A stretch of DNA of 64,000 nucleotides, taken from the NCBI RefSeq assembly GCF_000152745.1, contig NZ_CH672428.1:2385425-2449424 (forward strand), given 5' to 3'. Below the pieces are notes generated by a model. It was given only the letters and a program-made list of their open reading frames with translations. It was not told the DNA's origin and made no database searches. The position numbers were made by a program, and so were the translations under genes. Below are positions 8,429 to 16,920 of this stretch, in pieces; position 1 is the stretch's first letter, and the number at the start of each line of letters is the position of its first letter. The DNA comes from Oceanicaulis sp. HTCC2633. GTDB taxonomy: Bacteria; Pseudomonadota; Alphaproteobacteria; Caulobacterales; Maricaulaceae.

Positions 8429-10093
8429 ATGACGAGTTCGACCCGCCCAGATCTGATTGCTGAGACGCGCGCCGCCCTGATTGGCGGGGATGGCGTTCTG
8501 CGCACGCCGTTTGGTCTCAAGCCTCTGGTATACGCTGATTATGCAGCCTCCGGGCGCGGAGATCGCCGGATCGAGGCCGAGCTCGAGCGCTTCCAGGCCA
8601 TGTACGCCAATCCGCATACGGATGACAGCGCCACTGGACGAGAGTCGACGGGCTGGCTGAATCGGGCGGAAGCCCTGATCAAGGAGGCCCTGAATGCGGG
8701 TGAGGACGCTATCGTGCTCGCGTGCGGTTCAGGCGCAACGGGGGCGGTGGCGCATCTGCAGCAGATCCTGGGCGTGTTCGAGGCGCCGGCCACACGCGCC
8801 GCCAATCATGAGCGGATTGTCGAGATTCTGGGCGAGGCCGAGGCGGCGCGCGTGGAGCAGGAGATGCGCGCCCGCGCGCCGGTGGTGTTCGTCGGCCCGT
8901 ATGAGCATCATTCCAACGAACTGACCTGGCGTGAGAGCCGCGCCGAGATTGTCCGTATCGGCCTTGATGAAGCGGGCGGGATTGATTTCGGCCAGCTCGA
9001 GCGCGCGCTCCGCGATCCGGCATATGCGGGTCGGCGCAAGATCGGCGCATTCTCCGCCGCGTCCAACGTCACCGGGGTGCGGACGGATGTGCCGCGGCTG
9101 GCCCGGCTGCTGCATGGGCACGGAGCGATCCTGTGCCTCGATTGCGCCGCCAGCGCACCCTATCTGCCTATCGACATGAACCCGGCGGACGGCGCCGATG
9201 CAGCGCCGGATGCGGTCTATTTCTCGCCCCATAAATTCATTGGCGGGCCTGGGGGGTGCGGAATCCTGGCGTTCAGGAGCGCGCTCTACCGCACCGACCT
9301 GCCGCCGACCCTGCCGGGCGGCGGTACGGTGACCTATGTGACGCCTGACCATCATGACTTCATCAGTGACATCACAGCGCGCGAACGCGCCGGCACGCCC
9401 GGCGTGATGCAGATGATGCGCGCGGCGCTGTCGCTGAAGGCTCTGGCGGATCTGGGGTATGACGAGATCGAGGCGCGCGAGCAGCGCGCACTCCAGCGCG
9501 CCTTCGCCGCCTGGAAAGACTGTGACGGCATAGAGATCCTGGGGCCGCAGGCGCCGGAGCGCCGCATCGGCATCGTCTCTTTCAATATCGCCGCAGGAGA
9601 GCGCGGAACCCTGCATCCACGCTTTGTGGCGACTTTGCTCAATGACCTGTTCGGCGTTCAGGCGCGCGCCGGGTGTTCCTGCGCCGGGCCCTATGCGCAC
9701 CATCTGCTCAATCTGGACGAGGCGACGACGGGCGCGCATCGCGAGGCGGTGCTGTCAGGCTATGCGGGACTGCGTCCGGGCTGGTGCCGGCTCAGCCTGC
9801 ACTGGGTGATGGATGAGGCCGAGATCGACTACCTGATCGAAGCGGTGCGCTTTGTCGCAGAGCATGGCGCAAAGTTCCTGCCGCTCTATGCCTTTAACGC
9901 CTCTACCGGGGCCTGGCGCATCCGCGAGCAGACCGAGGCCATGGGGCTGGCCGCCCGATCCGGCGGCCGCGCCATGCTGGCGCGGGCGCTGGAAGAGGCG
10001 CGCCTGCTCGCCCAGACCCTGGATCCCGAGCCCTGCTGCGGCTGTCTGCCGGAGAAGGTCGAACCCCTGCGTCGCTTCCTGGTGCCGGCCTGA
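8429..10093 (+). CDS. Class V aminotransferase-fold enzyme, cysteine-desulfurase-like, with CCGC tail
   Basis: 554 residues from ATG 8429 (a TTG at 8393 lies inside the operator repeats and is unlikely). It is a fold-type I PLP enzyme: the Schiff-base lysine is Lys269 in SPHKFIGG, and the aspartate of CLDCAAS lies before it. Cys416 and Cys418 in RAGCSCAGP match the position of the catalytic Cys loop of SufS-type desulfurases (RxGxxCAxP). It is longer than SufS (about 400 residues), with an insert around 110-150 and a C-terminal extension ending near Cys536-Cys537-Gly538-Cys539. Desulfurase or selenocysteine-lyase-like activity is inferred; no suf genes are adjacent. Control by the divergent Lrp protein is likely. 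Confidence 0.75.
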   Translation: MTSSTRPDLIAETRAALIGGDGVLRTPFGLKPLVYADYAASGRGDRRIEAELERFQAMYANPHTDDSATGRESTGWLNRAEALIKEALNAGEDAIVLACGSGATGAVAHLQQILGVFEAPATRAANHERIVEILGEAEAARVEQEMRARAPVVFVGPYEHHSNELTWRESRAEIVRIGLDEAGGIDFGQLERALRDPAYAGRRKIGAFSAASNVTGVRTDVPRLARLLHGHGAILCLDCAASAPYLPIDMNPADGADAAPDAVYFSPHKFIGGPGGCGILAFRSALYRTDLPPTLPGGGTVTYVTPDHHDFISDITARERAGTPGVMQMMRAALSLKALADLGYDEIEAREQRALQRAFAAWKDCDGIEILGPQAPERRIGIVSFNIAAGERGTLHPRFVATLLNDLFGVQARAGCSCAGPYAHHLLNLDEATTGAHREAVLSGYAGLRPGWCRLSLHWVMDEAEIDYLIEAVRFVAEHGAKFLPLYAFNASTGAWRIREQTEAMGLAARSGGRAMLARALEEARLLAQTLDPEPCCGCLPEKVEPLRRFLVPA

Positions 10094-10768
10094 TCACCGC
10101 GCCAGACGACGGGTGAGGTTGGCGTAGAGCTTGGACACGGTCAGCATTTCAGGCGAATGCGGTCCGTATTGCGCGCTCAGGCTGGCGTGAAGATTCTCGA
10201 GATCAAAGAGCAGTTCGCGATCCCCGGCGTCCGGGATTTCGCTTTCCACCCAGCCCACGCAGACCCGGCGAACGCCCTTCGTCACTGGCGTGACGGCGTG
10301 CAGATAGGTGGACGGGTAGACGAAAATGTCGCCCGCCTGACCTTTCACCGCCTGCGTGGCTCCGGCCTGGTCGATGACCAGCTCGCCGCCCTCATAGCTC
10401 TCCGGATCGGACAGGAACAGGGTGAAGGAGACATCGGTCCGCATGCGGTCCACACCACGGCCCATGAAGGGATTGTCCACATGCGCGCCGTATTCACCGC
10501 CATCCGAAGTCTCGCTCACCAGCAATCGTGAGAACCGCCGGGGCCGGGCCGCGGCGGTGAAGACCGGATGGGTCTGCAGCGTCGTCTCCAGCAGGGTGCG
10601 CAATTTCTTGCCGGCGACGGAGCTGAGATCGGCTTGCCGATTGCGTTTGACCTCGCGCGCGACAGGACCGGCGGTCCGGGCGCCATCCTGCCAGCGGAGT
10701 TGTTCGAGCAAGGCCTGGGCTTCGGTCAGGCTTTCTGCACTCAGAATGCTACCGATTGTCAGATGCAT
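10094..10768 (-). CDS. PKHD-type Fe(II)/2-oxoglutarate dioxygenase (PiuC/YbiX family)
   Basis: 224 residues. The start at 10768 gives MHLTIGSILS, with AGGAAG seven bases upstream; the longer open frame upstream is antisense to the next gene. The double-stranded beta-helix iron ligands are visible as HVD (YGAHVDNPFMG, about residue 98-100) and the distal His in STYLHAVTPV, followed by the Arg that binds 2-oxoglutarate (GVRRVCVGW). Members of this family are often found beside siderophore receptors and are iron-regulated; the substrate is unknown. Here the divergent neighbour is a lipoprotein rather than a receptor. Confidence 0.88.
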   Translation of the reverse strand: MHLTIGSILSAESLTEAQALLEQLRWQDGARTAGPVAREVKRNRQADLSSVAGKKLRTLLETTLQTHPVFTAAARPRRFSRLLVSETSDGGEYGAHVDNPFMGRGVDRMRTDVSFTLFLSDPESYEGGELVIDQAGATQAVKGQAGDIFVYPSTYLHAVTPVTKGVRRVCVGWVESEIPDAGDRELLFDLENLHASLSAQYGPHSPEMLTVSKLYANLTRRLAR

Positions 10769-10837
10769 GTTGACTTCCTGCGAGTGATTTGCAGTTTCTA
10801 CTGTATCCTTCCAATATCTGGGTGAACAGGGGTTCGC

Positions 10838-11680
10838 ATGAAACAGCAGTTCAAACGCGTCACGGCCATGGGGCTGGGCCTCGTGCTCACCGGGGGGCTC
10901 GTCTCCGCGTGCAATCCAGCCTCCGACAGCGAGACCGCAGCATCGGCCCAGCACGCTGCGGCGGACAGTCACGCCGCGCCCGAGACCGATCAGGCGGCGC
11001 CGCCGCCCGGCGTGACCGGCGAAGGCGAGGGCGGCATCGTCGTCGAGGATGCGTCTGAAGATCCGGTGGTCTATGGCTCGGCGCTGGCCGTGGCCGAGGC
11101 TCATGTGATCGCGGCGCGCGACGCCCACGCTGTCGGCGAGATTGATGCGGCGGGCGAGATGTTCGCCCACCCGGCCAGCGAAGTCCTGTTTGACATGGAA
11201 GACACCTTCCGCGAGCTGGGCGTGGAGCCGTTCGAGGATCTGTTCCTGGATGCCTCCGCGGCGGTCTTCAATGACGCCAGCCATGAAGAGATCGTGGAGC
11301 GAACGGACGCCATCATCGCCAGGCTGCGCGAAGCCATGACCTCAGCGCCCGACAATGGCGCGTCCGAGGCTCGCATCGCCGCCGGCATCGCCGCGGACCA
11401 GATCGACCGCGCCGTGGACATGTACCGGATCGCCCAGGACAACCCGGCCTACGGCCCGTATCTTGATGGCTATGGCTTCTATCATGCCGGCAAGACCGCC
11501 TTTGACGAGCATGAGGCGATGATCGAGAGCGAGCTGCCCGAGGCTGCGGCCCGCATCCGCGAGGCGCTGGCGCTGCTGGCGGACGCCTATCCGAGCGCCG
11601 CGCCGCAAGACAGCTATCCCGTGAACCGGGCCGAACTGAACACGGCCTCGACCCAGGCGACGCTGGCTGTTCTGCGCTAG
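10838..11680 (+). CDS. Helical periplasmic lipoprotein of unknown function
   Basis: 280 residues. A lipobox (GGLVSAC, Cys near residue 25) marks a lipoprotein. An Ala/Pro/acid-rich linker (about 26-75) follows, and the rest appears all-helical, with several His and acidic residues (AEAHVIAARDAH, MFAHPASEVLFDMED, YHAGKTAFDEHEAM). I do not recognise the family. The His/Glu-rich helices are reminiscent of periplasmic metal-handling domains linked to iron permeases or imelysin, but that is only resemblance. It shares a 69-base intergenic region with the PiuC-type gene and ends in its own strong terminator, so it is transcribed alone. Confidence 0.6.
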   Translation: MKQQFKRVTAMGLGLVLTGGLVSACNPASDSETAASAQHAAADSHAAPETDQAAPPPGVTGEGEGGIVVEDASEDPVVYGSALAVAEAHVIAARDAHAVGEIDAAGEMFAHPASEVLFDMEDTFRELGVEPFEDLFLDASAAVFNDASHEEIVERTDAIIARLREAMTSAPDNGASEARIAAGIAADQIDRAVDMYRIAQDNPAYGPYLDGYGFYHAGKTAFDEHEAMIESELPEAAARIREALALLADAYPSAAPQDSYPVNRAELNTASTQATLAVLR

Positions 11681-11701
11681 ACGTCGCACGCGCGTGCTCA
11701 A

Positions 11702-11734
11702 CCCCCGGTGCGGCGATCCCGCACCGGGGGTTTT
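11702..11734 (+). terminator. Rho-independent terminator after the lipoprotein gene
   Basis: A 12-base stem (11702-11713 with 11719-11730), a five-base loop, then TTTTG TTTTG. It lies 21 bases after the stop codon. Confidence 0.9.
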
Positions 11735-11819
11735 GTTTTGCGTTGAACCTGCATCCTCTCCGCTCCATGCTGGCCGGACAGGCCGCCATCAAAGAGCGGC
11801 ATTATACGGGGAGACGCAG

Positions 11820-12740
11820 ATGGATGCGCAGGCGAGTCTCGAGGCCTGGCGCGCCGCAGGCGCGTATTTCAACTATCGCGGATACGAGATCTTCTATCGC
11901 ACCGGTGGAGACTGGGACGATGCGGACAAGCCGGTTCTTGTCCTGATTCATGGCTTCCCGACCGCCAGTTGGGACTGGGTGCGGCTCTGGGACCAGCTGT
12001 GTGCAGACTATCGGGTCGCCGCGCTCGACATGATCGGCTTCGGCTATTCGGACAAACCGGCGGACCATGCTTACTCCATCATGGACCAGGCGGATCTGCA
12101 TGACGCCTTCTTCGCGCAATTGGGCATCAAGCGCTGCCACCTCTTCGTGCATGACTATGGCGATACGGTCGGTCAGGAATTGCTGGCCCGATATCTCGAG
12201 CAGGGCGAAGGCGCGGCGGTCGAGCTTTTATCGATCTGCTTTCTCAATGGCGGGCTGTTTCCCGAACAGCATCGCGCCACCCTGACCCAGAGGCTTTTGC
12301 ATTCTCCCCTCGGTCCGGTCCTGTCGCGTCTGATGAACCGCGCCCGGTTCGCGAAGGGGCTGGGCGAGGTGTTCGGACCGGACACCCAGCCCTCAGAGGC
12401 GGAAATGGACGCCTTCTGGGCGCTTGCGATGGAGAAGGGCGGCATGCCGCGCATCGGGCACAAATTGCTGGGCTATATCGATGACCGGCGACAGCATCGC
12501 GATCGCTGGGTGGGCGCGCTGGTGAACTCGACGGTGCCCATGCGAGTGATTGATGGCGCGCTCGACCCGGTCTCGGGGGCCCATATGGTGGCGCGGTATC
12601 GCGAGCTTGTTCCGAACCCGGACACTCTGCTTCTTCCGCATGTCGGGCACTATCCGCACTGGGAGGACCCCAAGGCCGTGCTTGACGGATTTGTGAATTT
12701 CCAGTCCGCTACTCTCAAGGCTCGACAACAGAGCCCATAA
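11820..12740 (+). CDS. Alpha/beta hydrolase, epoxide hydrolase / haloalkane dehalogenase-like
   Basis: 306 residues from ATG 11820 (GGGGAGA seven bases before); the longer frame starts inside the preceding terminator. HGFPTASWDW supplies the oxyanion-hole region, and the nucleophile elbow is HDYGD with Asp112 rather than Ser, as in epoxide hydrolases and haloalkane dehalogenases. The acid is in IDGALDPVS and the catalytic His in HVGHYPHWEDP near the C-terminus. The Asp nucleophile excludes an ordinary esterase. The substrate is unknown. It is followed after 16 bases by an amidohydrolase gene, so both are probably in one operon. Confidence 0.82.
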   Translation: MDAQASLEAWRAAGAYFNYRGYEIFYRTGGDWDDADKPVLVLIHGFPTASWDWVRLWDQLCADYRVAALDMIGFGYSDKPADHAYSIMDQADLHDAFFAQLGIKRCHLFVHDYGDTVGQELLARYLEQGEGAAVELLSICFLNGGLFPEQHRATLTQRLLHSPLGPVLSRLMNRARFAKGLGEVFGPDTQPSEAEMDAFWALAMEKGGMPRIGHKLLGYIDDRRQHRDRWVGALVNSTVPMRVIDGALDPVSGAHMVARYRELVPNPDTLLLPHVGHYPHWEDPKAVLDGFVNFQSATLKARQQSP

Positions 12741-12756
12741 TCGGGAGGAGCACCTG

Positions 12757-14667
12757 ATGACCCGGACATGGGACACGGTGATTGCGGGCGGGCTGGTGTT
12801 TGACGGAACCGGCGCGCCGCCTGTGGTGGAAGACATCGCGATCAAGGATGGGCGGATCGCGGCGCGCGGCGCCGATCTGGACCCGGAGCAGGCGGTCAGG
12901 GTCATCGAGGCGCAGGGCGCCTGGGTGATGCCGGGGCTCCTGGATATTCACACCCATCTCGATCTCGAAGTGGAGTTCGACCCCGCCCTCAGGGAAGTGG
13001 TCCGCCACGGCACGACAACGGTGCTGATGTCGAACTGCTCCCTCGGGCTGGCCTATGGCAATCAGCGCCGCAATGGCGAGGATCCGCTGGTCGATTGCTT
13101 CGCCCGGGTCGAGAACATGCCCAAGCCTGTTCTGCGCAAGGTGGCCGAGAAGGCGAGCTGGACCAGTTCGGCGGGGTATTTCTCTCATCTCGATGACCTG
13201 CCGCTTGGGGCGAACGTCATCCCGCTCATCCCCCATTCCATGCTGCGCGCCCAGGTGATGGGGCTGAACGGCTCGGTCAGCCGCACGGCCGGCGAAGCCG
13301 ATCTGCGCGAGATGGAGACGCTGCTCGAACAGGCCATGACGGAGGGGTATGCGGGTTTTTCAACAGATTCCCTGCCCTTCCATTTCCTGTCCGAGGATCC
13401 CAACCGGCGGGTGAAGATTCCCTCCCAGTTCGGCCAGTACAATGAACTCAAGCGCCTGACGGCGATCCTGCGCAAGCATGACCGGATCTGGCAGGCGACC
13501 CCGCCCAAGGACAAGCCGCTGGCGGTGTTCCGGAACTTCCTTCTGACATCGGGGCGCCTGCATGGACGGCCGTTGAAGGTCACCGCTGTGGCGGCGCTCG
13601 ATGTGGCGGCGAACAAGTCGCTCAAGCGTCTCGCCATGATCCTGAGCCATCTCTTCAACTCTCCCATCCTGAAGGGGCATTTCCGGTTTCAGGCGCTGGC
13701 CGCCCCCTTCAAGGTGTTCTGGGACGGACCGATCAACCCGCTGGCCGAAGAGATTCCGGCCCTGCGCGAACTCAATGAGCTGGATCTGGAGGATGTGGAG
13801 GGGCGCAAGGCGCTGCTGGCCGATCCGGGATTCCGGGACCGCTTTTCACGAATGTGGATGACCGGCAAGTCCGGGTTCGGGCTTGCGCGCCTGAAGCGCA
13901 TGATGCGCATGGAGACGCTCGCCTTTGATCGTGATTTCGAGCAGATGATCTTTCATGCCGGCGGGCCGGATATCTGGACCGGTGAGAGCTTCCAGCAGGT
14001 GTTTGATCGCTACCGCGCCTGGCGGTCGGACCCTGCTTTCGCGCGCACCTCACGCGAGCAGGGCGTGTTCGAGCGACTGCCCGAGAGCGCCGAGACCGAG
14101 CCCGGCTTTATGCTGGCGCTGTTCTCCGAATTCGACCTCGGTCTGCGCTGGTGGACAGTGTCCGCCAATCGCGACCCGGAAGTAATCCGTGAGCTGATCA
14201 ATCACCCGCTGACCCTGCCCGGTTTCAATGATTCCGGCGCCCATATCACCAACATGGCCTTCTATGACGGCAATCTGCGCGCTCTGAAACTGGCGCAGGA
14301 AGAGGGGCTGGAGCGCGTGACGAGCCAGATCCGTCGCCTGACCCGCGAGCCGGCGGATTTTCTGGGCGTTAAGGCGGGCCGGATCGAGATCGGCGATTGC
14401 GCCGATATCACGGTGATCGATCCTGACGCGCTTGAGGCCTATGATTCAGAAGCCAACAGCACCTTCATCTGGCGCGAGGATTACGGCCATGAGCAGATGG
14501 TCAACCGGTCTGACGGCGTGGTGAAAACCGTACTGGTGGCGGGCGAGCCGGTTTATGAGGCGGGGGAATTCACGCCTGCCGCCGGCCGCACTCCGCTGGG
14601 CCGCGCCCTGCGCCATGAAAGCTGGAGCGGCGGCCGCGCCAGATCCGAAGCCCTGGCGGCGGAGTAA
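12757..14667 (+). CDS. D-aminoacylase-like amidohydrolase (N-acyl-D-amino-acid deacylase family)
   Basis: 636 residues, GGGAGGAG before ATG 12757. The metal-dependent amidohydrolase fold is shown by DIHTHLD with His65 and His67, the conserved HGTTTVLMSNCS segment typical of D-aminoacylases, later histidines, and the C-terminal NDSGAHI and beta-sandwich parts (ADITVIDPD). Known members remove acyl groups from N-acyl-D-amino acids, or act as dihydroorotase-like hydrolases. It is longer than the classic enzyme (about 480-500 residues), as in the larger subfamily. The substrate is not deducible; it is co-oriented with the hydrolase upstream. Confidence 0.85.
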   Translation: MTRTWDTVIAGGLVFDGTGAPPVVEDIAIKDGRIAARGADLDPEQAVRVIEAQGAWVMPGLLDIHTHLDLEVEFDPALREVVRHGTTTVLMSNCSLGLAYGNQRRNGEDPLVDCFARVENMPKPVLRKVAEKASWTSSAGYFSHLDDLPLGANVIPLIPHSMLRAQVMGLNGSVSRTAGEADLREMETLLEQAMTEGYAGFSTDSLPFHFLSEDPNRRVKIPSQFGQYNELKRLTAILRKHDRIWQATPPKDKPLAVFRNFLLTSGRLHGRPLKVTAVAALDVAANKSLKRLAMILSHLFNSPILKGHFRFQALAAPFKVFWDGPINPLAEEIPALRELNELDLEDVEGRKALLADPGFRDRFSRMWMTGKSGFGLARLKRMMRMETLAFDRDFEQMIFHAGGPDIWTGESFQQVFDRYRAWRSDPAFARTSREQGVFERLPESAETEPGFMLALFSEFDLGLRWWTVSANRDPEVIRELINHPLTLPGFNDSGAHITNMAFYDGNLRALKLAQEEGLERVTSQIRRLTREPADFLGVKAGRIEIGDCADITVIDPDALEAYDSEANSTFIWREDYGHEQMVNRSDGVVKTVLVAGEPVYEAGEFTPAAGRTPLGRALRHESWSGGRARSEALAAE

Positions 14668-14826
14668 TAAACTCCAACGGCTTCAGGATGGAACGCCCAC
14701 GCGCCCTCAGGGCTCGCAAGGGCGAATGCCCGCCCGCAGCGAAGCGAGGATCGACCGAGCGGAGGCGAGGGAGAACCAGAAAAGCCGAACCGCAGGTTCG
14801 CAAGCGCGCCCGCAGCGTCGCAAGGA

Positions 14827-15519
14827 TCAAGGCGCCGGCGTCTTGTCCTTGAACTTGCAGATGTCGGCGATGGCGCAGCGCCAGCATTCGGGCTTGCGCG
14901 CCTTGCACACATAGCGGCCGTGCAGGATCAGCCAGTGATGGGCGCCCTTGAGGTATTGCGGCGGCGTGATCTGTTCGAGCCGCGCTTCCACCTCGTCGGG
15001 CGTCTTGCCGGGCGCGAGCTTCGTGCGGTTGCCGACGCGGAAGATATGGGTGTCCACCGCGATGGTGTGCTGACCGAAGGCCTCGTTCAGAACGACGTTC
15101 GCGGTCTTGCGACCGACTCCGGGCAGGCGGACCAGCTCGTCGCGGGTCTGGGGCACCTCGCCGTCAAACTCATCGAGGATCATCTGCGAGAGGGCGATGA
15201 CATTCTTGGCCTTGTTGCGAAAGAGGCCAATGGTCTTGATGTGCTCGCGCACTCCGTCCTCGCCCAGGGCCAGCATCTTTTCGGGCGTGTCGGCGACCTT
15301 GAAGAGCTTGTCCGTGGCCTTGTTCACCCCGACATCGGTGGCTTGCGCGGACAACGCGACCGCCACCACCAGCGTGTAGGGGTTGGAGTAATTGAGTTCG
15401 GTCTGGGGCTCGGGGCGGTCCTCGGCGAGGCGCGCATAGAGCTCCTCGGCCTGCTCGCGGTTGAGCCCCGGCGTGCGGCGCTTGGACTTGGGCTTTTTCG
15501 GCTTGGGCGTCTGGGTCAT
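14827..15519 (-). CDS. nth: Endonuclease III (DNA glycosylase/AP lyase)
   Basis: 230 residues. It removes oxidised pyrimidines and cleaves the abasic site in base-excision repair. Visible are the helix-hairpin-helix LPGVGRKTANVVL, the catalytic lysine in QATDVGVNKAT, the catalytic aspartate in VDTHIFRV, and the [4Fe-4S] ligands Cys205, Cys212, Cys215 and Cys221 (C-x6-C-x2-C-x5-C). The first 20 residues are Lys-rich and look disordered. The 159 bases between its stop and the upstream amidohydrolase gene hold no recognisable gene. Confidence 0.97.
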   Translation of the reverse strand: MTQTPKPKKPKSKRRTPGLNREQAEELYARLAEDRPEPQTELNYSNPYTLVVAVALSAQATDVGVNKATDKLFKVADTPEKMLALGEDGVREHIKTIGLFRNKAKNVIALSQMILDEFDGEVPQTRDELVRLPGVGRKTANVVLNEAFGQHTIAVDTHIFRVGNRTKLAPGKTPDEVEARLEQITPPQYLKGAHHWLILHGRYVCKARKPECWRCAIADICKFKDKTPAP

Positions 15520-15557
15520 GGGCTGGCGATAGCCTCCAACCCGTCTCCGCGCAAGCC

Positions 15558-16277
15558 TCAGGCCCTGGGCTTGCGATTGCGCCGGGCGAGGATGTTGAGC
15601 ACTTCCACCAGCAGCGAGAAGGCGATGGCGAAGTAGATGTATCCGCGCGGAATATGGAAGCCGAGCCCGTCCGCGACCAGCGCCACGCCGATCAGGAGCA
15701 GGAAGGACAATGCAAGCATTTTCGTGGTCGGGTGTCGCGCGATGAAGGCCGCGACGCTGTCGGCGGCGAGTATCATCACCCCGATGGCGACCACCACGGC
15801 GGCGATCATGATCGGCAACTGGTCGGTCAGGCCCACCGCAGTGATGACGCTGTCGAGCGAGAAGACGATGTCGATGAGGGCGATCTGCACGATCACCATG
15901 GGAAGAAGGCCCGAAGCTGCGCTCTCATGGTCCTCGTCCTCGCCCTCCAGATCATGGTGGATCTCGATGGTGGATTTGGCGAGCAGGAAGCCGCCGCCCG
16001 CCAGCATCAGGATGTCCCGCCAGCTGAAGCCATGCTCGAACAGCTCAAACACCGGCTCGGACAGCTGTGCGATCCAGACGAGGCCGGCCAGCATGGCGAT
16101 GCGGAAGCCGAGCGCCAGCAATAGGCCGAGCCGCCGCGCCAGGGACCGTTGCCCATGCGGCAGGCGCTCGGCCATGACGGCCACAAAGATGATGTTGTCC
16201 ACGCCCAGCACGATCTCGAGAAAGGCGAGGGTGGCGAAGGAGGCCCAGACGGCCGGGTCGGTGAGGAACTCGATCAT
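15558..16277 (-). CDS. TerC/YkoY-family integral membrane protein
   Basis: 239 residues with about seven hydrophobic helices. The family signature motifs LGVDNIIFV (near residue 25) and SLDSVITAVG (near 145), each with acidic residues inside a membrane segment, are intact. A cytoplasmic acidic loop (HHDLEGEDEDHE) divides the two halves. TerC-family proteins are linked to metal efflux (notably Mn2+) or metalation of exported proteins; the name comes from tellurite resistance, which is not implied here. It starts 38 bases before nth on the same strand and may be transcribed with it. Confidence 0.93.
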   Translation of the reverse strand: MIEFLTDPAVWASFATLAFLEIVLGVDNIIFVAVMAERLPHGQRSLARRLGLLLALGFRIAMLAGLVWIAQLSEPVFELFEHGFSWRDILMLAGGGFLLAKSTIEIHHDLEGEDEDHESAASGLLPMVIVQIALIDIVFSLDSVITAVGLTDQLPIMIAAVVVAIGVMILAADSVAAFIARHPTTKMLALSFLLLIGVALVADGLGFHIPRGYIYFAIAFSLLVEVLNILARRNRKPRA

Positions 16278-16402
16278 GGGCGCACTCTACTCTGAGGACC
16301 GCGACCGTTTGAAGACGGCGCGCAATCTGAAGCGGGCGGCTTTTCAAGCCGGCTTCCGAACGGCATAACGCGGTGCAGCAAACGCAGTTCCCGGAAGATC
16401 CC

Positions 16403-16840
16403 ATGAAGCCCGAAGCCTATCGCCTGCAGCTTGAGACCTATCCTCTGGTCAACACAATCCCGAGCCGGTTCCAGGATCTCGATCCGCTGGGGCATATCAA
16501 CAATGTCGCGATTGGCGCCTTCTATGAGGAAGGCCGGGGCAATCTCAATCGCAAGGCGTTTTCTCTGGAAATGCGCAAGACGCACGGCATGCGCATGGTG
16601 ATCGCGGACGTGCATATCGCCTATCTCGATGAGGCGTTCTACCCCTCCGATCTCGTCGTGGGCTCCGGCATTCTGCGCATTGGCGGGTCGAGCTACACCA
16701 TTGCTCAGGCCCTGTTTCAGGATGGGCGCTGCATCGGCGCCAGCGAGGCCGTGCTGGTGAACACGGATGGCAAGAAGCCCGCGCCAATCCCCCGGCAAGG
16801 TCGCGATGCGCTGGAATCGCTGATGATCAAGACCGCCTAG
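16403..16840 (+). CDS. Acyl-CoA thioesterase, hotdog fold (4HBT type)
   Basis: 145 residues from ATG 16403, with GGAAG six bases upstream; a GTG at 16373 is less likely. The YbgC/FadM-like active-site segment RFQDLDPLGHINNVAIGAFYEEGR carries the catalytic Asp and the HxNN pair. Such enzymes hydrolyse acyl-CoA thioesters in the cytoplasm. It is divergent from the terC gene. The chain length of the substrate cannot be inferred. Confidence 0.88.
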   Translation: MKPEAYRLQLETYPLVNTIPSRFQDLDPLGHINNVAIGAFYEEGRGNLNRKAFSLEMRKTHGMRMVIADVHIAYLDEAFYPSDLVVGSGILRIGGSSYTIAQALFQDGRCIGASEAVLVNTDGKKPAPIPRQGRDALESLMIKTA

Positions 16841-16920
16841 GCCCGTTTGTCGCGGCTTTTGCACCCTCCTGCCGTTTTGCAGACTTGCTTGCGCCATTTC
16901 CTCACGGTCAAACTGCCCTC

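Noticed and set aside
14668-14826. Possible small gene or repeat in the gap before nth
   Set aside because: Short imperfect GCGAAGCGAGG/GGAGGCGAGG similarities only; no start with a binding site and no stable hairpin with a T tract.
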